Assembly: GCF_007672725.1 (NCBI RefSeq) | Contig: NZ_VDTC01000001.1 | Location: 1 to 64,000, forward strand | Direction of reading: 5' to 3' | DNA from: Corynebacterium aurimucosum ATCC 700975 | GTDB taxonomy: Bacteria; Actinomycetota; Actinomycetes; Mycobacteriales; Mycobacteriaceae | DNA: 64,000 nucleotides | Shown here: one piece after another, positions 42,113-50,587 of the stretch | Position numbering within the stretch: the first letter of the stretch is position 1 | How the letters are laid out: every line of letters starts with the position of its first letter | Notes under the pieces: generated by a model | Database searches by the model: none | Seen by the model: the letters and a program-made list of their open reading frames with translations, nothing else | Told to the model about the DNA's origin: nothing | Made by a program: the position numbers and the translations under genes

Positions 42113-45100
42113 CTACTGAGACTGCAGCGAGCGGTACTCCTCCACTGCCTTGTCCAGCTCGTCCAAGGCCTTGCCGTACTCCTCAAAGGAACCGTTCTTA
42201 GCCTTGTCCACGCCATCGAGAGCCTTGTTGATGGCGTCGATAGCCTCGCCTTCACTCGATGCCTTCGGAGCGGAGGCCGGTGCGGAAGCGTCGGAGTCCT
42301 TGGAGTCAGCCGCATCCTTCTTGTCACCGCCAGCGTTTCCGGCCTGGTCACCGTCCTTGCCGGTATCGCCTTCGATCTCCGTGATGTTCTGCGCGGCCTT
42401 CGGGTCGATACCAACCTGGTCCAGGGCCTCACCGATGGTCGGGGCATAGCCCACACGGCCCTTGTAGGAAACCAGCACGCGCAGCAGCTTCGGGAACGCG
42501 GACTCTTGGCCCTTACGTTGCGAGTAAATCGGCTCGAGGTAGAGGATCTCCCCATCCCCCACCGGCAGCGCCAAGAGGTTACCGTTCTTCAGGTCATTCG
42601 AGCCCTGCCACAGCGTGCGGTCACGCGCCACCTGGTCGGAAGACATCATCGCGTCCTGTGCCTGCTTCGGGCCCTGGGTCTGGGTATTCGTCGGCAGCAC
42701 GCGCACGGTGATGTTGCCGTAATTGTCCGGGTCAGAGGACACCGCCATGTGTGCGGAGAGGAACTGACGGTTCAGGCCACGGTAGGAAGTGATGAGCTGG
42801 AAGCTCGGCTTCTTGGTCTCCGGGTCGGCTGCCAACACGTAGTACGGTGGCTGGTTCAGACCCTGGGATTCACCGGCGGTGGGGTCCTCCGGCACGGACC
42901 AGAAGGCATCGTTGTTGAAGAAGACGCCCGGGTCATCCACGTGGTACTTGGCCAGCAGATTGCGCTGCACCTTGAACATGTCCTCCGGGTAGCGCAGGTG
43001 CTGGCGCAGTTCGTCGGAGATCTCCGACTCTGGCTTGACGACGCCCGGGAACACACCCTCCCACGCCTTGAGCACGGGGTCTTCGGTGTCGAACTCGTAG
43101 AGATCGACGGTGCCATCGTAGGCGTCGACAGTCGCTTTGACCGAGTTGCGGATGTAGCCCACCTGGTCGTTGACCAAGCGCTGCGTCGTGCCCGTCGGGT
43201 TCTGAGTGTCCTGGGTGGTCTCCGTCAGGGAGGTGCGCTGCGAGTACGGCAAGGAATCCAGTGTGGTGTAACCGTCCACGACCCACTTGACGCGGCCGTC
43301 GATAACCGCCGGGTAGGTGGAGGAATCCGTGGTCAGCCATGGGGCGACCTTCTCCACGCGCTCGCGCGGATCGCGGTCATAGAGCAGCTTGGATTCCGAG
43401 CCAACACGGTCCGAGAGTAGGAAGTTTAGCTCCTGGTATTTCAGGGCGTAGGCGGTGCGGTCGACGATGTTTCCGATGTCTACGCCGCCCTTACCGTCGT
43501 AGGTGTAAGTGGAGGTATCGGTATCGTATTCCACCGGTTTATCGCCGGTCTTGCCCACGATGGCGTAGTCCATGCCATCCTGTGCGCTAGCGATCACAGG
43601 GCCGAAGTAGGTGCGCGGCTGGTCAACCTTGATGCCGAGGGATTCCTCAGCGTTCTTGGTCTCGCCCTCGCCTTCGGCGTCCTTGCCCGCCTGGGTCTGC
43701 AGGTCAGCAACAGTGAAGATGGGGAAACCACCGCGGGCGGAGCCGGCGTCACGAGCCACCTCATCGACGGTATTTGCCTGCGCGGCGATAAAGCCGTTGC
43801 CGTGGGTGTACACGGTGTGGCGGTTGATCCAGTTTTGCTGGTTCTCCTGCAGCTCATTCGGATCCAGCTCGCGGGCAGCGACCACGAAGTCACGCAGCTC
43901 GCCGTCGATTTCATAGCGATCCATGGCTAGCGTTTCTGGGAAGCCGTAGAAGTTCTTCAGCTGCTGCATCTGGGTGAACGTCGGCGCCAAAATGTCCGGG
44001 TCCAGCAGGCGCAGGTTGGAGATGGTGGAGTCATCGGAGGCGACCTTGTCATCGGAGACGTCGTCAGCACCCCAGTTCTCTTCGTAGGTCACCTTGTCAT
44101 CGGTGAGGCCATAAGCAAAACGCGTGGACTCAATGTTGCGGGAGATGGACTCCGCCTCTTTTGCCTGGCGGTTCGGGTTCACGGAGAAGCGCTCCATGAT
44201 GAGCGGCCAGCCCTGACCAATAACCAGGGAGGACAGCACCATGAGCACCACAGCGAGGCCCGGGATGCGCAGGTCCTTAATCACCACTGCGGAGAAAATT
44301 GCCACGGCCACGAACACGCCGATGATCATCAGAATGATCTTCGCCGGCAGGTAGGCGTTGATATCCGTGTAGGAGCCACCCGTAAACAGCGAGTGCTGGT
44401 TATACAACAACTCATAGCGGCCCAGCCAGTATCCAGCCACCTGAAGCAGCATCCAGATTCCGGCGGTCACAGCAAGTTGAGTGCGCGCCGACTTAGACAG
44501 CGAACCACGCACACCCGCGGCGCGGTTACCCAGGCGAATGCCACCGAGGATGTAGTGCCCCACCAGTGCGATAAGGAAGCACACAGCGACCAGCATGGAG
44601 AAAGCATTGACCAACATCGACCACACCGGCAAGCGGAAGGCGTAGAAGCCGAGATCGTGGTTGAACTGCGGGTCAGCCACCCCAAAGTCATGGGAGTTCA
44701 GGAAGAGCATGACGGTGCGCCAATTTGCCTGGCCCAGCAGGCCAGAGACAACGCCGACGAGGACTGGGATGACCTTGAGGAAGACCCTCATCGTGCTTTC
44801 AATGGATTTGCGATATTGATAAACCGGGGAATTGAAATCCGCCATGTCCATCGAATCGCCGCGCCCGCGCCAGACAATCAGCCCTGCTACGTAGGTGACG
44901 GCCGCCGCCACTAGTCCGAAGAAGATGAAGAGCACGATGCGCGTGATCAGGGTCTTGGTGAAGACCCCGCGGTACTCAATCGCGCCGAACCACTTCCAAT
45001 CCGTGTAGAAGCCCACGAGCATGGGGCCAATGAACAAGAGGACCGCGATGATGGCGACAACCCACGAGAGAAACTTGGGCGGACGTTTCATCGGGGCGGT

Positions 45101-45136
45101 GGGTCGGTTGAGTCCGGAAGCCAACTCCAGCTCCAA
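42113..45136 (-). CDS. UPF0182 family membrane protein
   Basis: This 1007-residue protein is the UPF0182 membrane protein conserved in Actinobacteria (Rv3193c type). The N-terminal third holds about seven membrane helices. A large exported-type region of about 600 residues follows, with the family segment NWINRHTVYTHGNGFIAAQANTVD near 435 and YFGPVIASAQDGMDYAIVG near 515. The C-terminal tail is acidic and Ala/Ser/Lys-rich and then helical (KALDGVDKAKNGSFEEYGKALDELDKAVEEY). The function is unknown; the gene opens the conserved block that continues to the right edge of the window. Confidence 0.92.
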   Translation of the reverse strand: MELELASGLNRPTAPMKRPPKFLSWVVAIIAVLLFIGPMLVGFYTDWKWFGAIEYRGVFTKTLITRIVLFIFFGLVAAAVTYVAGLIVWRGRGDSMDMADFNSPVYQYRKSIESTMRVFLKVIPVLVGVVSGLLGQANWRTVMLFLNSHDFGVADPQFNHDLGFYAFRLPVWSMLVNAFSMLVAVCFLIALVGHYILGGIRLGNRAAGVRGSLSKSARTQLAVTAGIWMLLQVAGYWLGRYELLYNQHSLFTGGSYTDINAYLPAKIILMIIGVFVAVAIFSAVVIKDLRIPGLAVVLMVLSSLVIGQGWPLIMERFSVNPNRQAKEAESISRNIESTRFAYGLTDDKVTYEENWGADDVSDDKVASDDSTISNLRLLDPDILAPTFTQMQQLKNFYGFPETLAMDRYEIDGELRDFVVAARELDPNELQENQQNWINRHTVYTHGNGFIAAQANTVDEVARDAGSARGGFPIFTVADLQTQAGKDAEGEGETKNAEESLGIKVDQPRTYFGPVIASAQDGMDYAIVGKTGDKPVEYDTDTSTYTYDGKGGVDIGNIVDRTAYALKYQELNFLLSDRVGSESKLLYDRDPRERVEKVAPWLTTDSSTYPAVIDGRVKWVVDGYTTLDSLPYSQRTSLTETTQDTQNPTGTTQRLVNDQVGYIRNSVKATVDAYDGTVDLYEFDTEDPVLKAWEGVFPGVVKPESEISDELRQHLRYPEDMFKVQRNLLAKYHVDDPGVFFNNDAFWSVPEDPTAGESQGLNQPPYYVLAADPETKKPSFQLITSYRGLNRQFLSAHMAVSSDPDNYGNITVRVLPTNTQTQGPKQAQDAMMSSDQVARDRTLWQGSNDLKNGNLLALPVGDGEILYLEPIYSQRKGQESAFPKLLRVLVSYKGRVGYAPTIGEALDQVGIDPKAAQNITEIEGDTGKDGDQAGNAGGDKKDAADSKDSDASAPASAPKASSEGEAIDAINKALDGVDKAKNGSFEEYGKALDELDKAVEEYRSLQSQ

Positions 45137-45214
45137 TCAAGTGTCGTGCGAATATAGAGGTATCAAGCTTCTAGTCTAGAGAAGCACTATGACCGTCAAC
45201 GAACAAGGACGCTT

Positions 45215-45805
45215 ATGAGTTCCCAACCTTCCTCCCAGCCCGCTGTACACCGCGCGCTCAACAAGGCCATGCGCGAGGCCGTGGATTTCATCCACGCCGA
45301 GGGTTGGGATGCACCTCCTACCCTTTTTGCTCTCGTCCCCACTGAGCTGGTGGCCGCACAGCTCGGTGACGTCGATGACTCCTCTCCCCTCACCCTCGTG
45401 GTGCAGGAATTGCCGGAGGGCATCGAGCCGGGCTCGGAGCACCTCGCGGACTACGTCTCGCGGCTGGCGTGGCCGCGGGAGATCGCCGGCGTCATCCTGG
45501 CACAGGAGATCATGTTCAAGGACACCGCGGACGCCGCGCTTGGCGACGCCCGCCCCGCCCGCCTCTTCTCCGGAGTCCTGCGGGCTACCGCCATGGCCGG
45601 CAGTTCCACAGCCGATTCGGAGGATATCGACGAGGACGGCGCCGAACTCACGCTTCTTCAGCTGCGCCCCACGGAGGAGGAACTGGCAGAAGCTGGCCCC
45701 TTCGCGCAGGACGATATTCAGCTGCGCGGCGGCCCGAACGTGGCACCGGGGGTCATCGCCGCCCTGCGCTACGGATTGGAGCAAGATCCGGAGGAGATGC
45801 TCTAA
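45215..45805 (+). CDS. PPA1309 family protein
   Basis: This 196-residue cytoplasmic protein matches the PPA1309 family, whose function is unknown. The family pattern is AMREAVDFIHAEGWDAPPTLFALVPTELVAAQ, VVQELPEG, then WPREIAGVILAQEIMFKD and the C-terminal NVAPGVIAALRYGLEQDPE. It is divergent from the UPF0182 gene, as in related genomes, and precedes a lipoprotein gene. Confidence 0.86.
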   Translation: MSSQPSSQPAVHRALNKAMREAVDFIHAEGWDAPPTLFALVPTELVAAQLGDVDDSSPLTLVVQELPEGIEPGSEHLADYVSRLAWPREIAGVILAQEIMFKDTADAALGDARPARLFSGVLRATAMAGSSTADSEDIDEDGAELTLLQLRPTEEELAEAGPFAQDDIQLRGGPNVAPGVIAALRYGLEQDPEEML

Positions 45806-45898
45806 TCGGCTCAACCTCTCATCGACTAAACTCAGTCTGCAGTGGCCATTAACGCTCAGCTCTCGGGGCTGGGCACGGAATCGATAGAGGAGTCTCTC

Positions 45899-46579
45899 GT
45901 GCGCTTGACATCTCGCTTCACCGCCGCAGCATCGGCCGTGCTTGCCACCGGCTGCCTGCTCACCGCATGTGGGAAGGACGATGCGCCCTCCCCCGAGCCG
46001 GCTCCTGCAAGCGAAGAAACCACTGCAGCCGCGGAGAAATCCAGCGCGCCGGCCCCGGCAACCACTGCCGAGGAATCCGAGACGCTCTCTCCTGCCGCAT
46101 CCGAGACTGAGACCAGCTCGGACGCGGAGGAAGAATCCTCCACCCGCAGCTCCGCCGACCGAAAAGACAAAGACAAGGACTCCAGCGAGTCCGCTGAGCC
46201 CAGTGGCAAGTTCACCGACTCTGTGGAGCAGGCTTATGAGATCTTCGGTGGGCTCGTCCCGGAGGAGATCTTCGCTCAGTTCGACCGCTGCGATCCCAAC
46301 GGCGTGACGGATTCCTTCAACTGCTCCGGTTCCGAGGTGGGACAGTTCCAGTTCTTCAAGTCCAAGACCAAGGCTTCCCAGACCACCCAGGTTCTCACCG
46401 AGCTGCGCAGCTCCCGCGTCATCGAGGACAGTGGCAACCGCGTGGTGGGCTGGTCCATGCTGGGCAACACGGCCATCCTCACCGTCGTGGACAACGACGA
46501 AGGCCTCATCATGCAGCAGATGATCTCCACGGACCAGGACGATCCGGAAGAGCGCCTCAAGGAGCTTGGCTTGGTCTAG
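45899..46579 (+). CDS. Conserved lipoprotein of unknown function
   Basis: This 226-residue lipoprotein starts at GTG 45899, with GAGGAG seven bases upstream; a longer reading frame extends to 45842 but lacks such a signal. The signal peptide ends in the lipobox LTAC with Cys24. A highly Ser/Glu/Ala-rich disordered region (residues 27-105) leads to a small beta-rich domain (FDRCDPNGVTDSFNCSGSEVGQFQFF, with a cysteine pair, then VVGWSMLGNTAILTVVD). No known enzyme motif is present. It follows the PPA1309 gene. Confidence 0.75.
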   Translation: MRLTSRFTAAASAVLATGCLLTACGKDDAPSPEPAPASEETTAAAEKSSAPAPATTAEESETLSPAASETETSSDAEEESSTRSSADRKDKDKDSSESAEPSGKFTDSVEQAYEIFGGLVPEEIFAQFDRCDPNGVTDSFNCSGSEVGQFQFFKSKTKASQTTQVLTELRSSRVIEDSGNRVVGWSMLGNTAILTVVDNDEGLIMQQMISTDQDDPEERLKELGLV

Positions 46580-46599
46580 GACCGCAACTTCCTTTAGGG

Positions 46600-47676
46600 C
46601 TAGCCTTCGCAGGTCTCGACGGGCTTGCCCTCTGCAAAGTCGTGCATGGCTGTGATGGCGTCATCCAGCGTGTGGACCTTGGCCACCACCATGTCGCCGG
46701 TGCCACGGCTGACCGCCTCCGCGCAATTATCTGCAGGTGCGAGGAAGAGCTCGGCGCCCGCTTCCTGCGCGGCGTGTACCTTGTGGACGATGCCACCAAT
46801 GGGGCCGACCTCGCCGTCCTCACCGATGGTGCCCGTGCCGGCAACAAACCGGCCGCCGGTGAGATCCTCATCGGACAACTTGTCGATCACCGCCAATGTA
46901 AACATCATTCCGGCCGACGGTCCACCGATGTCCTGTAGGTTGTAATCCACGGTGATGTCTTCGGTGGGCACTGAGGTCATGAGGATGCCCAGCAAAGCTA
47001 CGTCGTCGTGCTCTGGGTGTGCGCCGAGGGTCACCGGGACTGTCTTTTCCTCGCCCTTGCGAATAATCCCCAGCTTCACCTCATCGCCGGGCTTAAGAGC
47101 GCGGATCTTCTCCTGTATCTGGCCAGGCTCCGTGACCTTGTCGCCGTTGACGGCGGTGATGATGTCGGCGTCGTCAAGCGCGCCCGCAGCGGGGCTGTCA
47201 TCGAGCACCTGAGCCACCTCGATACGCACGGGCTTGTGCAGGTAGTCCATGGCGGCGACGGTAGCCGCCGACTCAGACTGGGTAAAAGCCTGTTGATTGG
47301 CTTCCTGAACTTCCTCATCCGTCTTGCCTTGCGGGATGACGCTGCCGATGGGGACGATGGTGTCATCGGTGAAAAGCCACCGACCGACGGCCTGCGCTAG
47401 CGTCATGTTGGTGCGCACGGAGACCGTCGTCATGTTGAGATGCCCCTGCGGCTGGAACGTTTCCGGGGCCTCGACGTTGACCACCGGCTCCCCTTCCACT
47501 TCACCCAATGTGTCCACGGTAGGGCCTGGTCCTTCGGCGGCGTAGGGCACCGACAGGGTGATGTCGGTGCCGGGGATGTGGTCGACGCTGAGCAGGGCTC
47601 CCGTCAACACCACCGGAATGGCTCCCCACGTCAGGGTGGACAGGCGGCGGGATCGGGGGTTCTGCGAAGATTTCAC
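46600..47676 (-). CDS. PDZ-domain Lon-like protease (YlbL type)
   Basis: This 358-residue membrane-anchored protease has an N-terminal helix (LTWGAIPVVLTGALLSV), an outer domain, a PDZ domain (SPAAGALDDADIITAVNGDKV, residues about 155-215) and a C-terminal Lon S16 domain. The catalytic Ser is in IGGPSAGMMFTLAVID and the Lys in GGIVHKVHAA, forming a Ser-Lys dyad. It is the Rv3194c-type protein of the conserved block, and it probably cleaves membrane or secreted proteins in quality control. Confidence 0.9.
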   Translation of the reverse strand: MKSSQNPRSRRLSTLTWGAIPVVLTGALLSVDHIPGTDITLSVPYAAEGPGPTVDTLGEVEGEPVVNVEAPETFQPQGHLNMTTVSVRTNMTLAQAVGRWLFTDDTIVPIGSVIPQGKTDEEVQEANQQAFTQSESAATVAAMDYLHKPVRIEVAQVLDDSPAAGALDDADIITAVNGDKVTEPGQIQEKIRALKPGDEVKLGIIRKGEEKTVPVTLGAHPEHDDVALLGILMTSVPTEDITVDYNLQDIGGPSAGMMFTLAVIDKLSDEDLTGGRFVAGTGTIGEDGEVGPIGGIVHKVHAAQEAGAELFLAPADNCAEAVSRGTGDMVVAKVHTLDDAITAMHDFAEGKPVETCEG

Positions 47677-47769
47677 GGAGGATCAGCCTACAGCCTCGTG
47701 ATGCTTGTTCGCTCTCAGCGTTGCCGTGGTCCTAGAATCCGCGCTAGGAAACCTAGTAGATTAGGCCCC

Positions 47770-49188
47770 ATGAGCAACGGATTCGGTTTTTCCTTCCCCA
47801 ATAACGACGATGACGATGATAACGATCGTCGCGACCAGAACCCGTTCGGCGCCTTCGGCTTCAGCGCGGGCAACGGTGGCCTAGGAGACTTGTTGAATCA
47901 GTTTGGCCAGATGCTCTCCGGCATGGGTTCCTCCATGAATTCCCCGGAGGGTGCCGGCCCGGTCAACTATGACCTGGCCAAGCGCATCGCGCACCAGCAG
48001 ATCTCCGGCGATAAAGAGATCAATGATAAAGACCGCACTGCAGTGCAGGAAGCCGTGCGGTTGGCGGAACTGTGGCTGGATGATGCCACGATTCTGCCCA
48101 CCGCATCCGGCACCGTGACCGCGTGGAATTCTGCGCAATGGTTGGATGAGACTCTGCCGATGTGGCAGCGCATGGTCACCCCGGTGGCGGAGCACATGAA
48201 CTCCGCGCAGCTGGAATCCCTGCCGGAAGAAGCTCGCGAGATGATGGGGCCGATGACCTCGATGATGAACTCGATGTCCGGCATGAATTTCGGCATGAAG
48301 CTGGGCCATGCCCTGGGTGACTTGGCCGCGCAGGCGCTCACCGGTTCTGACTTCGGCTTGCCGGTTTCCCCCGCGGGCACCACCGCACTCTTGCCACACA
48401 ATATTCAGGCCATCGCACGCGATCTCAATGTTCCGGGCCAAGAAGTGTTGGTCTATATCGGCGCCCGCGAGGCTGCCCGCCAGCGCCTGTTCAAGCATGT
48501 GCCGTGGTTGGTTGAGCGCCTCGTCTCCTCCGTGGAGGAATACGCCATGGGCTTGGTCATCGACACTTCTCACATCGAGGAAGCCACACGCGAGCTCAAC
48601 CTGGAGTCCGGTGACCCGCAGGCCATCCAGGATGCGATGAACAAGCTGCAGGGCATGGACCTGTCCCCGCGGATCACCTCCCGCAATGCGGGCGCGGCTT
48701 CCCGCTTGGAGACTCTCCTGGCGCTCGTCGAGGGCTGGGTCGAGCACGTAGTGACCGAGGCCCTGGGTGAGCGCATCCCGTCCACGAAGGCGATGAATGA
48801 GGCGTGGGCTCACCGCCGCTCCACCGGTGGTTCCGCAGAAAAGGCCTTCTCCCAGGTCGTTGGCATTGAGCTAAACGCGCCGAAGGTAGAGGCGGCAGCT
48901 GAGCTGTGGCGCCGCGCCACCGTCGCAGTGGGCGCCGATAAGCGTGACTCCGCCTGGGACCACCCGGACCTGCTACCTACCGCAGAGCACCTGGAGAACC
49001 CGGCTTCCTTCATCGACGGTTTGCTCGATGACACCCCCGACGAGGGCTTTGAAGAAGAGTTTTCCAAGCTGGAGGAGATGCTCCGCCAGCAGGACGCCAG
49101 CGCCAGCGATGCTGCTGGCGAGGACAAGAACACGGACGCTGGCGAGGATAAAGAAAACAAAAAGGACAAGCCGGAAGACGAGAACTAG
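47770..49188 (+). CDS. DUF2342 / zincin_2 family protein (zinc-dependent metalloprotease annotation)
   Basis: This 472-residue protein belongs to the DUF2342 family that includes Rv3195. A low-complexity acidic N-terminus (NNDDDDDNDRRDQ) is followed by a helical zincin-like core: LPTASGTVTAWNSAQWLDETLPMW, then LLALVEGWVEHVVTEALG, the EGxVEHV motif that carries the metal ligand candidates. The C-terminus is acidic and Lys-rich. Enzyme activity is not shown by the family. The start at 47770 lies 93 bases from the divergent protease gene; a frame upstream of it overlaps that gene. Confidence 0.86.
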   Translation: MSNGFGFSFPNNDDDDDNDRRDQNPFGAFGFSAGNGGLGDLLNQFGQMLSGMGSSMNSPEGAGPVNYDLAKRIAHQQISGDKEINDKDRTAVQEAVRLAELWLDDATILPTASGTVTAWNSAQWLDETLPMWQRMVTPVAEHMNSAQLESLPEEAREMMGPMTSMMNSMSGMNFGMKLGHALGDLAAQALTGSDFGLPVSPAGTTALLPHNIQAIARDLNVPGQEVLVYIGAREAARQRLFKHVPWLVERLVSSVEEYAMGLVIDTSHIEEATRELNLESGDPQAIQDAMNKLQGMDLSPRITSRNAGAASRLETLLALVEGWVEHVVTEALGERIPSTKAMNEAWAHRRSTGGSAEKAFSQVVGIELNAPKVEAAAELWRRATVAVGADKRDSAWDHPDLLPTAEHLENPASFIDGLLDDTPDEGFEEEFSKLEEMLRQQDASASDAAGEDKNTDAGEDKENKKDKPEDEN

Positions 49189-49682
49189 CGGAAGCGCTGG
49201 TAGGCCTCGAGGTATCCCTTCGCGCGCTCAGCTTTGGGCGCGCGGTCTGCCCACTCCCAGAATTCCGGGCCATGGCCCGGGATGAAGGTGTGTGTTAGCT
49301 CGTGGATGATGACGGCGTCGAGGACGTAGTCGGGAACATCCTGCAGCCGGTCAGAAATCCGAATATCTCCCGTTGAGGTAGTGCAACTACCCCAGCGGGA
49401 TTTTTGGTTGCTCACCCATCTGATGGAACCGAGCGTGGCGCGGCCCTCCAAAAAGCGAGTGTTCAAGGTGCGTGCGCGGGAGGTCAGGGAATCGTCGGAA
49501 AGCTGCGAAGAGCTGTGCTTCTTGCGGACCTTCGCCACGATGCCATCCACTGCTTCACGTTCCTCCGCCGCCGACATCCAGGCGGGGATGCGCACCTCCA
49601 CGACGCCATCAACGACGCGGGCTTGGACAGTGCGGCGGCGCCGGGCGGAGCGGATAACGCGTACCTCGGGATTGCTCGACAT
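49185..49682 (-). CDS. YgjP-like M48 family metallopeptidase
   Basis: This 165-residue protein matches the YgjP-like (DUF45) family. The zinc motif HELTHTFIPGHGPEFWEWADR supplies HExxH (residues about 129-133), and an N-terminal IRSARRRRTVQARVVDGVVEVRIPAWMS strand pattern is typical. ATG at 49682 (MSSNPEVRV) fits the family; longer starts do not. Its stop overlaps that of the DUF2342 gene by 4 bases on the opposite strand. The role is unknown, and members occur near restriction or repair genes. Confidence 0.87.
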   Translation of the reverse strand: MSSNPEVRVIRSARRRRTVQARVVDGVVEVRIPAWMSAAEEREAVDGIVAKVRKKHSSSQLSDDSLTSRARTLNTRFLEGRATLGSIRWVSNQKSRWGSCTTSTGDIRISDRLQDVPDYVLDAVIIHELTHTFIPGHGPEFWEWADRAPKAERAKGYLEAYQRFR

Positions 49683-49756
49683 GACAGGGCATTCTACCTG
49701 TGGTGCAATGGTGGCTAAACACAACTGGGGTGGGTTAAAGAACGGGGAGGAAAATC

Positions 49757-50587
49757 ATGGGTGCTAAGACGTACATGTTGGCGCCAGAAACCGTGGTCAT
49801 TGAACGCGAGCCTGGAATTCTCCAATGTGGGATGGATGCCACGCGCGTTGGGGTCTTCGAAGCCCACCCGCAGCTGGCGGGGCTGCTCAACCGGCTGCGC
49901 ACTCCGCTGACCCGGCAGACCATTGAAAAGTCCATCGAGAACACAGGCGTTAGCGCCTCCGCTGCTCGCAGTCTGGTCGATGATCTGATTAGCTACCGCG
50001 TTCTGTGGCCGGCTCCCCGTCCCCAGCGCGTGGCGGTTTTGGGGACCTCGGCCCTGGCCAATGAGCTGCGCGACGTCCTGCTTAGCGATTCCTTCCAACC
50101 CCGTTCCCCTCTCCACAGCGAAACCCCCGCCGAGTACATCGCGAACGTGGCCGGGCACCTGCCTATCGTGGCCGTCGATATGTTGGATGGCGCCACGGAA
50201 TGGGCACAAGCACTGAGCAATTCCCCGGCGACCTGGCTGCCAGTGTCCATGCTCGATGCCCGCGGCATCATCGGACCGGTCCGCGTAGCTGGAGCCGGTC
50301 CCTGTCCGATGTGCGCGCACCTGCATCGCATCGAAGCTGACGAGCAGTGGCACGAGGTGGCTCACCGCGCCGCGGCGGTGGAGCCACCGGGTGATCCCAT
50401 CGTGCGCACGGCGATAGTGATGCATGCGGTGGTGACCATTCGCCGGCTCTTGGGAAGACCCGCCCCACCCGGGGCACCCGGCGGTAAACCGCTAGCTGGT
50501 GAGCTCACGGAGATAGACCTCTACGGCATGGAGCAACGCCGCCTGCTCGTTGAACACCCGCGCTGCACGTATTGCGCCGGTGTTTAA
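49757..50587 (+). CDS. ThiF/cyclodehydratase-like protein (Rv3196 type)
   Basis: This 276-residue protein resembles the Rv3196-type protein of the same block and the leader-binding/ThiF-like part of TOMM maturases. Visible features: an N-terminal small winged domain, VAVLGTSALANELRDVL (a degenerate nucleotide-fold start), and paired CPMCAHLHRI and CTYCAGV, two CxxC pairs that could bind zinc. No full ThiF ATP motif is seen, so activity as a cyclodehydratase is doubtful. GGAGG precedes the ATG. It ends convergently on uvrD2 (4-base overlap). The whiB7 and ABC1-kinase genes that follow in mycobacteria are absent here. Confidence 0.75.
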   Translation: MGAKTYMLAPETVVIEREPGILQCGMDATRVGVFEAHPQLAGLLNRLRTPLTRQTIEKSIENTGVSASAARSLVDDLISYRVLWPAPRPQRVAVLGTSALANELRDVLLSDSFQPRSPLHSETPAEYIANVAGHLPIVAVDMLDGATEWAQALSNSPATWLPVSMLDARGIIGPVRVAGAGPCPMCAHLHRIEADEQWHEVAHRAAAVEPPGDPIVRTAIVMHAVVTIRRLLGRPAPPGAPGGKPLAGELTEIDLYGMEQRRLLVEHPRCTYCAGV